From: Natronoflexus pectinivorans
GTDB taxonomy: Bacteria; Bacteroidota; Bacteroidia; Bacteroidales; Marinilabiliaceae
Reading direction: 5' to 3'
Assembly (NCBI RefSeq): GCF_004345615.1
Contig: NZ_SLWK01000001.1
Location: 186,001-250,000 of the forward strand
DNA: 64,000 bases
Of the stretch, positions 9,506 to 19,073 are shown piece after piece; the stretch's first letter is position 1; the number at the start of each line of letters is the position of its first letter. The position numbers and the translations under genes were made by a program. The notes below the pieces were generated by a model that was not told the origin of the DNA, searched no databases, and saw nothing but the letters and a program-made list of their open reading frames with translations.

Positions 9506-10861
9506 TTAAACGAAAAAACTAACCAGTAGAGTGAGAGCAAGACCTGAAACTGCTATGATGGTTTCCATAACAGTCCATGATTGGAGTGTTTGTTTTTCGT
9601 CCAATCCAAGATACTTGCCAACCAACCAAAAACCGCTGTCGTTTACATGAGATAATATGGTTGCTCCTGAACTGATGGCCAATACGATAAGAGCTCTGTG
9701 CATTTCGCTCAAATCGAAAGCAACCAACAGAGGAGCCATAATTCCGGCTGCCGTAATCATAGCAACCGTTGCAGAGCCCTGGGTTATTCTTACCAAGGCG
9801 GCCAATGCCCATGCCAGGAGCACCGGAGGCCACGCCGATTTAGCCAAAGCACCTGCTAGAACATCACCAATACCACTGTCAACCAAGACCTCCTTCAATG
9901 CACCTCCTGCCCCCGTTACCAAAATAATGATTCCGGCCGGACCTAATGCTTTGGTGCTTAAATCCAGAATTTCCTTTTTCTTAAATCCCCGCCGAAGCCC
10001 TAGAAAGTATATGGCAACCAGCGTAGCAATGATTAAGGCAGAAAAAGGATGCCCTATAAACATCAACAGATCCGGGAATACCCCTTTTTCAATCACTTCC
10101 CTTGTCACCATTACATTTGTAATGGTGGCCAGTAAAATTAATATGAGTGGGATCAGTATTATCCAGATAATCTGACCGAAAGGAGGTAGTTTCTCTTCAG
10201 AAGTATTGGCTTCCTCAAAAAAATCCGGCGGAGAAACCATTATCTTCTTACTGATGTATCGCCCAAAAACAGGACCTGCGAGAATAGCCACAGGAATTCC
10301 GAGCAAAAAACCAAACAGAATGACATACCCTAACTGTGCACTAATGATTTCAGCCACAGCGACTGGACCCGGCGTGGGTGGAATAAAGGAATGAGTCACG
10401 GCAAGTCCGGCCAACAAAGGAATACCGTAATACAGCAAAGAGAGTTTGGTATCCCGCGCTAAAGCATATACTATGGGAATTAAGATGATAAAACCAACAT
10501 CGAAAAACACCGGAATCCCAATAAAAAAACCGGAAAGCACCATCGCATATGGTGCTTTTTTCTGTCCAAACTTTTTAACCAGATACCTTGCGAGAGCTTC
10601 CGCCCCTCCTGAACTTTCCAACATCTGGCCAAATATAGCACCCAACCCCACAACAGTTGCTACGAAACCAAGAGTCCCTCCCATGCCCTTCTGAATGCTG
10701 TCAAGTACTGTTTGAAATGGCAATCCACTTGCGATGCCAACAAACATAGCAGTTATTATCAATGCTATAAAAGCATTGATCTTAAGTCTTAATACCAATA
10801 AAAGCAACAGGACTACTGCTGCAACCACCACCAATGCAAGAAAAATACCGGACATAGGCAA
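9506..10861 (-). CDS. GntP-family gluconate/organic acid:H+ symporter
   Basis: This 451-residue, very hydrophobic protein has about 12 membrane helices. Typical GntP features are GLGAIFGQMLESSGGAEALA, SGFFIGIPVFFDVGFIILIP and the HSFIPPTPGPVAVAE motif. The family imports gluconate, other sugar acids or small hydroxy acids across the inner membrane. The neighbouring glucuronoxylan genes make a sugar-acid substrate attractive, but that is inference. It begins 6 bp after the stop of the thioredoxin-like gene upstream, so the two form an operon. Confidence 0.9.
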   Translation of the reverse strand: MPMSGIFLALVVVAAVVLLLLLVLRLKINAFIALIITAMFVGIASGLPFQTVLDSIQKGMGGTLGFVATVVGLGAIFGQMLESSGGAEALARYLVKKFGQKKAPYAMVLSGFFIGIPVFFDVGFIILIPIVYALARDTKLSLLYYGIPLLAGLAVTHSFIPPTPGPVAVAEIISAQLGYVILFGFLLGIPVAILAGPVFGRYISKKIMVSPPDFFEEANTSEEKLPPFGQIIWIILIPLILILLATITNVMVTREVIEKGVFPDLLMFIGHPFSALIIATLVAIYFLGLRRGFKKKEILDLSTKALGPAGIIILVTGAGGALKEVLVDSGIGDVLAGALAKSAWPPVLLAWALAALVRITQGSATVAMITAAGIMAPLLVAFDLSEMHRALIVLAISSGATILSHVNDSGFWLVGKYLGLDEKQTLQSWTVMETIIAVSGLALTLLVSFFV

Positions 10862-10867
10862 AAGGTT

Positions 10868-12328
10868 TTATCTGAATATTGACCTGCGCTCTGGAGGATT
10901 ACGCCGAAGCTGCTCTCTTTGCCATGATCTGTAACGGTCGGCAAACCGTGCTCTGAAATTTTCGTCTGGTGTAGGCGCCGGCGACAAAGAGAGAACCCCT
11001 TCAGGATTTATTAAATAATAGGCAGGAACTGCCATGATATTGTAATCAAACAATACAGTTGGGGCAGAAGCAAAGTGTAAAAACGTCCAATCATAAGATG
11101 GATGCCGATCCAAAAACCTTGTCATTGCTTCAAAATCCTCATCCACAATGATGGTCACAACATGTAATTGCTCACGAAAAACTTCCTGAATCCTGACCAA
11201 TGACTGCATATCCCGCAATGCCGAAAAGTTTGCAGTATGCATAAAATTTAAATAGACAAATTTACCCCTGAAATCTTCCAGGCTCCTATAATTTCCCTCT
11301 CGATCCAACAAGGTAAAACCCGGAGCTTCGGTACCTGTGCGAAGCATTGAAAGTTTTCGGTGAAACTGACGCGCCATTTCCCGGGTTTCAGGTGTTGATG
11401 CTGTATGTACAGCATCAGATGTTATGGCAAATACGGTTTCAGGTGCTAGATTTTCCTGGTAAAAGGCTTCGTAAAGAGAATATAACAACATCACTTCCGC
11501 AAATTCACGATTTTTGAAGATTGTGTCCTGAACAGCAATGTCTGCAATCGAATTAAAACTTTCCCTGCGGGAAATGCTTCGCAATATTGGTTGTTGAACC
11601 TCTTCTGCCAGATTGTTTGGAAAAAAACCTTTAAACACATCATTGAATACCTCCCAATACACTGGCAAATGATAATCAACAGCTTGATTTGACATGTAGC
11701 GATGAATCAACGTCCTGTTTTGTCTTCGTACAGTCATGCGCCATAATTTCATATAAATGAACTGTTTATGGCGATTAAAAACAGGATGATCAAAGGTAAA
11801 TCTCTCCTCCAGCATTTCTTCAATTTCTGTTGCTCTGGCAACGTTTCCATTCACAAACAGATCGGTTGCATACCTGCTGAAATTAAACTCAAACATGGCA
11901 TCGAATTCAACAATATTTCTGTTCAACGCACGTGCTTCTTCGTTTGCAATTCCGAGCAACACCTCTTCCGGCTGGAAAAAGGGATTAAGCCTTTCAGCTT
12001 GATTTTTAGGTTCAAACGGAGGAAGAACCAATTGATAGCTCAAACCGGGTTCCAGATAAATGGACGCTCTGTATCTGCCCAGGTCAACGAATGCGTGGAG
12101 GGTTTCATTCAGAGGAAAAGTAAAGTCAAACTCGCCATCGTCATCAATGGCTAGCGTCACCAAAGGCTCAGTTTGAGGAATTATAAAATTTGAATAACGC
12201 TCAAAAACGAGATTAAATCCGGCATACTCAGGATTCTTTCCAAAAAATCTAACTTCATCGTTGTTGGTTTGTCCAAAAGCGGCACCATTTATACCCCAAA
12301 GAACAAGACAGACTATATAAACCCTCAT
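10868..12328 (-). CDS. Exported thioredoxin-fold (TlpA-like) protein without CxxC
   Basis: This 486-residue protein has a signal peptide (residues 1-19, ending AAFGQ). A helical central region of unknown type is followed by a C-terminal TlpA/AhpC-like thioredoxin fold from about residue 330 (GTEAPGFTLLDREGNYRSL, then FRGKFVYLNFM). The redox motif that should come next is replaced by HTANFSALRD, so no catalytic cysteines are present. The cis-proline loop (IMAVPAYYLI) is kept. It therefore probably acts as a binding or scaffold protein, or is a relic. It is the first gene of a two-gene operon with gntP. Confidence 0.75.
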   Translation of the reverse strand: MRVYIVCLVLWGINGAAFGQTNNDEVRFFGKNPEYAGFNLVFERYSNFIIPQTEPLVTLAIDDDGEFDFTFPLNETLHAFVDLGRYRASIYLEPGLSYQLVLPPFEPKNQAERLNPFFQPEEVLLGIANEEARALNRNIVEFDAMFEFNFSRYATDLFVNGNVARATEIEEMLEERFTFDHPVFNRHKQFIYMKLWRMTVRRQNRTLIHRYMSNQAVDYHLPVYWEVFNDVFKGFFPNNLAEEVQQPILRSISRRESFNSIADIAVQDTIFKNREFAEVMLLYSLYEAFYQENLAPETVFAITSDAVHTASTPETREMARQFHRKLSMLRTGTEAPGFTLLDREGNYRSLEDFRGKFVYLNFMHTANFSALRDMQSLVRIQEVFREQLHVVTIIVDEDFEAMTRFLDRHPSYDWTFLHFASAPTVLFDYNIMAVPAYYLINPEGVLSLSPAPTPDENFRARFADRYRSWQREQLRRNPPERRSIFR

Positions 12329-12399
12329 TTAAACATGTTTATGATGTATTTAAAAAAACTTCCATCGCTCTAATGACAAAGCAAACTTCCGGCCATTTT

Positions 12400-12891
12400 T
12401 CAAACTTTAACCTTCCCTGCTCTGATGTCCTGAATCATTCGATATGTTATTACAGGAATAAACTTTGATGCATCACCATTGTGTTTAAGGATGTCTCTAA
12501 CAATGGACGAATTTACGGGCGTATGTTCCGGCGTGGTTAACAAAAACACTGAATCGATTCCGGTCATCAGTTTATTAACCTGGGCAATGGCTCGTTCATA
12601 TTCAAAATCGGCAGCTGTTCTGATGCCTCGAAGAATAAAGTCTGCCTGTTTTTCGTGAGCAAACTCCACGGTAAGGTTTTCATATCTCTCAACCAATATA
12701 CGCGGCTCGTCTTCAAACTGAGCTTTAATGAACGCCACGCGTTCATTAATTGTGAAATAATAACTCTTTGTGGTATTATAACCAACCGCTACAATTATTT
12801 TATCAAAAAGTTTTAGCCCACGACGAACGATGTTCTCGTGACCAACCGTAAAGGGATCAAATGATCCGGGGAAAATTGCTATTCTTTCCAT
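12400..12891 (-). CDS. coaD: Phosphopantetheine adenylyltransferase
   Basis: This 163-residue enzyme transfers AMP to 4'-phosphopantetheine, the fourth step of coenzyme A synthesis. The nucleotidyltransferase motif is GSFDPFTVGH (TxGH at residues 15-18). Downstream landmarks RGIRTAADFEYE and EHTPVNSSIVRDI (ISSTxVR-like) are present. The length is typical. It lies just upstream of the TlpA-like gene on the same strand with a 71-bp gap, and the functions are unrelated. Confidence 0.95.
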   Translation of the reverse strand: MERIAIFPGSFDPFTVGHENIVRRGLKLFDKIIVAVGYNTTKSYYFTINERVAFIKAQFEDEPRILVERYENLTVEFAHEKQADFILRGIRTAADFEYERAIAQVNKLMTGIDSVFLLTTPEHTPVNSSIVRDILKHNGDASKFIPVITYRMIQDIRAGKVKV

Positions 12892-13163
12892 TCAAACATA
12901 GATTTATTGAAAAGGTAAAATTTGGAAAAATAAGTTGAAACAGCAAACCTTTAATTCTTGATTAACGTGGAAAGTTAATAATCAATAACTTTAACTGCAA
13001 AAATAAAACTTAAAACACCTTTAAAAGCAACCATTTGAAGTGTCTGCATCAACTAAAATATATGAGTTATTGATACTTTTAATAACTGAAAATTAAAGAG
13101 TATTTTTAAAACCTGTAAAAACACGGCTTCTCTTTTCCAGCCATTTGCAATAAACAAAGAAAA

Positions 13164-16100
13164 ATGATATTTAAGAAAGAAAAAACGATCACATTTACTC
13201 AATTCATTTTTAATCAGAATCTCTTACGCAAAAAACTACTAGCTGCTTTAATTGTTGCACCGGCATTTTTTTTATTTAACCTTTCAGCTCAGCATATCCG
13301 GATAAATGAAGTCATGGCTTCAAACTCTTCTACCATTTCCGATGAGGATGGTTCATTTGAAGATTGGATTGAGATTATTAACATTGGTGATGAAATCATT
13401 AATCTGAAAGGCTATGGTCTTTCAGATGATTATAACGATATTCGAATGTGGATTTTCCCCGACTACCTAATAGAACCAGGGGAAAAGCTTATTGTTTGGG
13501 CATCCGGCAAAGACCGGAAACCCATAAAAAATGAAATGCAAAATGGAATTAAAAGACGTTTTTACGATAACATCCCCGGCTCCCAGGTAAGCGATCTGAC
13601 AAGCCACCATAGTTTTCCCAATCACCCAACATTAAGTCACATAATTACCAGTTTCTTCGAAGCTCCTCTAAATATTGGGGACAATTATGGGCAGCACATG
13701 TTTGCCTGGATAAAGCCACCTTTAAGTGGGGAATATAGGTTTTGGATTGCCAGCGATGACAATTCTGAACTGTATCTTAGTACAGACTCATCTCCGGAAA
13801 ATCAATCACTGATTGCGAGTGTATCTGGCTGGACAAATCCACGACAATGGGATAAATATCCCTCTCAGGCTTCCCTACCGATTTTCCTTGAAGAAGGGAA
13901 TTACTATTATCTTTCAACTTTAATGAAAGAAGCAATTGGTGGAGATCATCTTTCCGTGAGATGGAGAATGCCAGCTGGAGTCATAGACGAACCAATTAGC
14001 GCTGAATACTGTTTCGTGCCTGGAGGCTACTTACACACTAATTTCAGGATTGACTCAAAAGGAGAAGAGATCATTTTGACTAATCCAGAGGGGTTCATTA
14101 TTGATCAGGTGGTTCCAACTCGTATTCCGACCGACATTTCATATGGCCGTTATCCTAATGGAACGGGAAAGTGGGTCTATTTTGAGAATCCAACACCCGG
14201 CAAACCAAACCCGGACAACTACGTGTCCGGGATCGCAACAACTCCAACCATTTATCCCAATGGAGGAATTTTTAGAGAAAATACAATTGTGAGTTTATCC
14301 TCTAATAATGGGGCAACCATACGTTATACCACAAACGGAAGTAAACCTACTGCTGATAGCCCTATTTATGAAAATCCTCTTATTATATCTCAAACCACTC
14401 AGCTAAGGGCTGCTGCATTCGAGGAAGGAAAACTGAGAAGTGAAATAGTTTCAGCCAACTTTTCTTTTATTCATAAGAGTCTGGAGGGGTTCAGTTCCAA
14501 CTTACCTGTGATGACCATTTTTGGATACAATACCCCGATTACACCAGGAAGCAGAACCCCAGCTTACATGGTCATATCCAACAATGAACACGAAGGAAGA
14601 AATGAAATTACTGATATTCCTGAATTCCAAAGTAGAATCATCATCAACAAAAGGGGATCAAGTTCTTTAAGTTTCCCAAAAAACAATTACGGTTTTCATA
14701 TCCAGGAAGAAGATGGTAGCAACGGTAAGGTTTCTCTTCTGGGATTACCGGAAGAGCATAACTGGGTTTTACATGGCCCCTATTCTGACAAAACCCTTAT
14801 GCGCAATGCCTTTTCTTACGGTTTAAGCAATGAAATTGGACAATACTCTCCATACACCAGATTTGTTGAGCTTTTCATACACACCGGAACAGGAACGCTT
14901 AACGAATTACATTATCATGGTGTTTACCTGCTGACGCAACGCATAAAAGTTGCACCGGGAAATGTAAACATTCAAGATCTGGAGACATGGCATAACAACC
15001 ACCCGGAAATTACCGGCGGATACATTTTTAAAAATGACCGCCTAAACCCGGGAGAATCCGGATTCCATACCAGCAGAAACAGTCACTTTGCCTTTGTAAG
15101 ACCCAATGAAGCCACCATCACACCACAACAAAGAGATTATCTTGTTGGGTACATCGACTCTCTGGAAACAGCCTTGTTTGGTGACGATTTCAAGGATCCG
15201 AAAGTTGGATATCGCGCCTTTCTGGATGTTCCGTCATTCGTTGATATGCATCTGATAACAGAAGTCACCAAAGAGATTGACGGATATCGGCTAAGTACTT
15301 TTTTCACCAAAGAAAGAGGAGAAAAAATTAAATCGGGTCCCCTATGGGATTTCAATTTATCTCTTGGAAATGCAAATTATAATGAAGGATGGAGTCCCGA
15401 AGGCTGGTATTATATCCTTCTTAATCAGGAACAATACCTTAAAGGGTGGTACACCCGACTATTCGAGGATGAGGAATTTAGAAGAAAGTACAATAAAAGA
15501 TACCGAAGTTTACGCACAGGAAAGTTCTCAAACGCATTTCTTAAAAACAAGATACTTGATTACTATGATCTTTTATGTGAAGCTCAGGTTCGTAATTTTG
15601 AACGATGGAGGATTCTGGGAAATTATATATGGCCCAACTGGTTCATAGGCAACACTTACGAAGAAGAGGTTTTCTGGATGATTGACTGGCTCGAAAGAAG
15701 GCTGGATTGGATCGACGGACAGTTGGGAGAACCATTTTCTGTCATTCACTACTGGAACTTCAACAATGAGGATAATCTTTTCGCTCCAACTTATACAATC
15801 GGAGGAGGTTCTTTGGCTGTCGTTCCCGGAGGTTCAAGTGAAGCAATATCTGGAACCGGACAAGGCTTTGTGGCCATTAATGCAAAGAACAATGATCCGG
15901 CAGGTTCCCATTTGCGTGTTAACAACCCATCTGGCTCCGCGGTCGTTTTCAAAGTTCCATCAACCGGATATCAGGATTTGCTTTTTGCATATGAAACAAG
16001 GAGATCCGGAAGCGGAGCTAATCGTCAATACATCTCCTACTCTACAGATGGAATTGAGTTTATTCCTTTTGATACAATAATCGTAACAGACATTCCGGTG

Positions 16101-17420
16101 TACCATAGTTTTGATCTGGCTCTGCTTCCAGAAACTGACAACAATGAAAACTTAGCCATCAAAATCTCAATGGATTTTGATGAATCTGATGAGGGAGGTA
16201 CCACAGGAAACAATAGAATTGACAATGTCTCTCTTGAAGGAGAACCTTTTAATGGAACTGTTCAGCCTCCTATAAAAATCAATTATTTCAGAGATCCGTT
16301 AAAACTAATTGAGAACTCGGGACCATATATAATAGATTTGTCTGATTTTTTCAGCCAACCACAAGGTCTACTTCTGACCTATTCGGTCGAAATCAGTAAC
16401 GAAAACGTTCTTGATTATGATTTAACCAATTCCAGGCTAACAATTATGCCGATAAACAGGGGTGGTGCAACAATTCTAATTTCAGCATCAGATGGACAGA
16501 ACCCACCATTTGAGCGCTCTTTTTACACCATTGTTTATCCTGAAGCTGTAGACCCTGACAACACTGAATTACACTTCAATTATTGGGATGCGAACGCTCC
16601 TGAAGGAACGTTCCCTAACCATATAATATTTATGCAGAGCGATACGGACGACCCGTTACCATCAGCAAAGTTCCACAGTGTTTATCAAATCCCTGAACAG
16701 GATTTTGCTGCAGGAGATGTCGGCAATATTGGTTTTCCATACAGGAATGAAAGCAGAACCCGGATCAATGGACTTGGAGAAAATGGCATATCTTTTATAA
16801 ATACCGGAAGAGGAAGGGATTTGGGAGCATTAGTGCTTGCCGTTAACACACAAAATTCCGATAATATCGTTTTAAACTGGAGTGCTTCAACACTCAGAGC
16901 CAATTCGAGAGCCTACAGAATAAGACTTCAATTTCGCACTGAAATTGGCGCAGAGTGGAAAAACTGGAAAGACATCCATGGTAACAAAATAGAATACCAC
17001 CGTTCTTCTGTTGAAAACGAAATAGAGACATTCGAAAATATCATCTTTCCTAAGGAGGTGTTAAATAAAGACTATTTACAGCTGAGGTGGCTCTTTTATT
17101 ACACAGGAGAAAGAGTTGATCAAACCAGTGGGGCACGTGACATGCTTGCCATTCATTCCATTAACATATCCGGTTCAACCGGTATTCCTGGTGAATATGA
17201 CGAGAACAATCTTCCTGAATTAAGAGTATACCCAAACCCTGTTAATGAAACTTTTATTAACTTTAGTGAGCGAACAACAGGCCGTATTTTTAACATGGCG
17301 GGAGTTGAAGTCGGACGAATGTTTAACAAAAATGTAGCAAGGGTGGGGCATCTTCCGGGAGGAATATATATCTATCAGGAAGCCAACACCGGACGAGTGG
17401 TAAAATTCATCATTCAATAA
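13164..17420 (+). CDS. Multidomain T9SS-exported CotH kinase-like protein
   Basis: This is a 1418-residue surface or secreted protein. Domains in order are a signal peptide (to about residue 43, FNLSAQ), a lamin-tail domain (about 45-100, INEVMASNSST, DWIEIINIGDE), and a PA14-like region (about 165-275). A chitobiase C-terminal-like Ig domain (about 360-430, TIRYTTNGSKPT) and a CotH kinase fold (about 450-790, NKRGSSSLSFPKNNYGF, LWDFNLSLGN) follow. Further beta-rich modules run to about 1340. The C-terminus (LRVYPNPVNETF to KFIIQ) is a type A T9SS sorting signal. CotH proteins in this setting may phosphorylate or bind surface proteins or glycans; the substrate is unknown. It stands alone, upstream of the CE1 esterase. 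Confidence 0.85.
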   Translation: MIFKKEKTITFTQFIFNQNLLRKKLLAALIVAPAFFLFNLSAQHIRINEVMASNSSTISDEDGSFEDWIEIINIGDEIINLKGYGLSDDYNDIRMWIFPDYLIEPGEKLIVWASGKDRKPIKNEMQNGIKRRFYDNIPGSQVSDLTSHHSFPNHPTLSHIITSFFEAPLNIGDNYGQHMFAWIKPPLSGEYRFWIASDDNSELYLSTDSSPENQSLIASVSGWTNPRQWDKYPSQASLPIFLEEGNYYYLSTLMKEAIGGDHLSVRWRMPAGVIDEPISAEYCFVPGGYLHTNFRIDSKGEEIILTNPEGFIIDQVVPTRIPTDISYGRYPNGTGKWVYFENPTPGKPNPDNYVSGIATTPTIYPNGGIFRENTIVSLSSNNGATIRYTTNGSKPTADSPIYENPLIISQTTQLRAAAFEEGKLRSEIVSANFSFIHKSLEGFSSNLPVMTIFGYNTPITPGSRTPAYMVISNNEHEGRNEITDIPEFQSRIIINKRGSSSLSFPKNNYGFHIQEEDGSNGKVSLLGLPEEHNWVLHGPYSDKTLMRNAFSYGLSNEIGQYSPYTRFVELFIHTGTGTLNELHYHGVYLLTQRIKVAPGNVNIQDLETWHNNHPEITGGYIFKNDRLNPGESGFHTSRNSHFAFVRPNEATITPQQRDYLVGYIDSLETALFGDDFKDPKVGYRAFLDVPSFVDMHLITEVTKEIDGYRLSTFFTKERGEKIKSGPLWDFNLSLGNANYNEGWSPEGWYYILLNQEQYLKGWYTRLFEDEEFRRKYNKRYRSLRTGKFSNAFLKNKILDYYDLLCEAQVRNFERWRILGNYIWPNWFIGNTYEEEVFWMIDWLERRLDWIDGQLGEPFSVIHYWNFNNEDNLFAPTYTIGGGSLAVVPGGSSEAISGTGQGFVAINAKNNDPAGSHLRVNNPSGSAVVFKVPSTGYQDLLFAYETRRSGSGANRQYISYSTDGIEFIPFDTIIVTDIPVYHSFDLALLPETDNNENLAIKISMDFDESDEGGTTGNNRIDNVSLEGEPFNGTVQPPIKINYFRDPLKLIENSGPYIIDLSDFFSQPQGLLLTYSVEISNENVLDYDLTNSRLTIMPINRGGATILISASDGQNPPFERSFYTIVYPEAVDPDNTELHFNYWDANAPEGTFPNHIIFMQSDTDDPLPSAKFHSVYQIPEQDFAAGDVGNIGFPYRNESRTRINGLGENGISFINTGRGRDLGALVLAVNTQNSDNIVLNWSASTLRANSRAYRIRLQFRTEIGAEWKNWKDIHGNKIEYHRSSVENEIETFENIIFPKEVLNKDYLQLRWLFYYTGERVDQTSGARDMLAIHSINISGSTGIPGEYDENNLPELRVYPNPVNETFINFSERTTGRIFNMAGVEVGRMFNKNVARVGHLPGGIYIYQEANTGRVVKFIIQ

Positions 17421-17791
17421 ATTCATTTTTATCCTGTTTTATTGACATAGGTCGAACTTCGTTTCATGAATTGTCGTTATGAGATTATTAAATACCAATA
17501 AATACGGACAACCGCAAAGAAAATTGATGAAGGTAATAATTGATTATTTTCAAGTCAATTTTATTGAGGACGTCAGTATTTAGCAGGTAGTTGATCATCG
17601 TAATAGATAATTTGTGAATAATACAGGTTATATAAAACAAGTCCCGAAGAAATTTAAAAATAAATTATATGAAACAAGCCATGATAAAACCTTCTCAAAC
17701 AGTCGATTTACTGAGCCCAGTCGAAATAAGTATGACTGGATTGGCGAGTTCCATCCCGAGTACTCGGGATTAAAATACAAACTATAGACAC
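17421..17791. other. Gene-free gap between the CotH gene and the esterase
   Basis: These 371 bp have no credible reading frame. The only structure found is the 16-bp palindrome at 17754-17769 close to the esterase start. Confidence 0.6.
17754..17769. repeat. Short dispersed palindrome TCCCGAG..CTCGGGA
   Basis: A perfect 16-bp palindrome, TCCCGAGTACTCGGGA, 22 bp before the esterase ATG. A 17-bp relative is at 29907-29923 and a decayed one at 40629-40644. Confidence 0.55.
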
Positions 17792-18961
17792 ATGAAAAAA
17801 AACTTATTATTCTTAGCTCTAATGCATCTTATTTCTATCCATACAATGGCACAACAAGCACTTTGGGGTGGATCTGAAATTGTTTCACCGGAAATAAACG
17901 ATGACAATTCCGTCACTTTTCGTTTGCATGCTCCCCATGCAAATCAGGTTCAACTTACAGGCGACTGGATCCCTTCAGAAGGGTGGAATCCGGGACTTGT
18001 TGAGATGGAAAAAACTGAAGATGACTTATGGATTTATACTACCGAACCATTGGAGTCCAATCTTTATGGCTACTCATTTTTTGTTGATAAAATGAGAATG
18101 AACGACCCATCCAATGTATACCTTATAAGGGATGTGGCAACCTTAACCAACGTTTTTATAATAAGTTGTGGTCAAGGAGATTATTATAAAGTCAATGATG
18201 TTCCTCACGGAACCATCACACGCCAATGGTATCATTCGCCGGAAAATGATAAGAACCGTCGAATCACCATTTACACCCCACCCAGATATGAAACAAGCCA
18301 TGAAGAATATCCTGTTTTGTATCTGTTACATGGCATGGGTGGCGATGAAGAGGCATGGATGGCTTTGGGCCGCACCTCCCAAATTCTGGATAATTTAATA
18401 GCTCAGGGAAAAGCTGAACCAATGATAGTTGTGATGCCAAATGGAAATGTTTATCAGGAAGCAGCTCCGGGAGAATCCAGCCTTGGGTTTGTTAAACCAA
18501 CCATGCAACTTCCGAACACCATGGATGGTAAAATGGAAGAAACTTTTATGGATGTTATCAACTTTGTTGAAAGTAACTACCGAGTAAAACAATCCCCCGG
18601 AGCAAGAGCCATTGCCGGTTTATCGATGGGAGGATTCCATTCCCTTCATATTTCACGCTATTATCCAAATACTTTTCATTACATTGGGTTGTTTTCAGGT
18701 GCTGTTTTTCCCTCAGGAGATGCCACTTCTCCCGTATACAAAAACCTCGAAGAGACTCTTATAAATCAAAAAGATAACGGATACCAGCTTTACTGGATAG
18801 CCATGGGGAAGACAGACTTTCTTTACGAACAGTGTGTTGAGTTGAGAAAAATAATGGACAGAATTAACATGCCATACACTTATCGAGAAAGTGAGGGAGG
18901 TCATACATGGGATAACTGGCGTTTATATTTAACTGAATTTGTTCCGATGCTGTTTAAATAA
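17792..18961 (+). CDS. Exported CE1-type esterase (feruloyl/acetylxylan esterase) with E-set domain
   Basis: This 389-residue protein has a signal peptide (residues 1-21, THTMAQQ-like end). An N-terminal glycogen-branching-type E-set/CBM48 domain spans about 25-115 (VTFRLHAPHANQVQLTGDW). An esterase D-like alpha/beta-hydrolase occupies about 140-388. Motifs are YLLHGMGGDEEAW (oxyanion region), GLSMGG with nucleophile Ser278, and a C-terminal EGGHTWDNWR that supplies the histidine. Proteins of this build remove feruloyl or acetyl groups from xylan. A GH115 glucuronidase is encoded convergently next door, which supports a xylan role. The exact ester cleaved is unknown. Confidence 0.85.
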   Translation: MKKNLLFLALMHLISIHTMAQQALWGGSEIVSPEINDDNSVTFRLHAPHANQVQLTGDWIPSEGWNPGLVEMEKTEDDLWIYTTEPLESNLYGYSFFVDKMRMNDPSNVYLIRDVATLTNVFIISCGQGDYYKVNDVPHGTITRQWYHSPENDKNRRITIYTPPRYETSHEEYPVLYLLHGMGGDEEAWMALGRTSQILDNLIAQGKAEPMIVVMPNGNVYQEAAPGESSLGFVKPTMQLPNTMDGKMEETFMDVINFVESNYRVKQSPGARAIAGLSMGGFHSLHISRYYPNTFHYIGLFSGAVFPSGDATSPVYKNLEETLINQKDNGYQLYWIAMGKTDFLYEQCVELRKIMDRINMPYTYRESEGGHTWDNWRLYLTEFVPMLFK

Positions 18962-19019
18962 AAAACAGAAGATATGCGGAAAAGATGACCATTGGTCATT
19001 CCTCTGTCAAAAGTAAATA

Positions 19020-19050
19020 AAAACACCCCGTGAAATTCACGGGGTGTTTT
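19020..19050. terminator. Bidirectional terminator, esterase/GH115
   Basis: A perfect 15-bp stem (AAAACACCCCGTGAA with its complement) around one central A ends in T-runs on both strands. It lies between the convergent esterase and GH115 genes. Confidence 0.9.
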
Positions 19051-19073
19051 TATTAAAAAATCATTTCTCCAAT

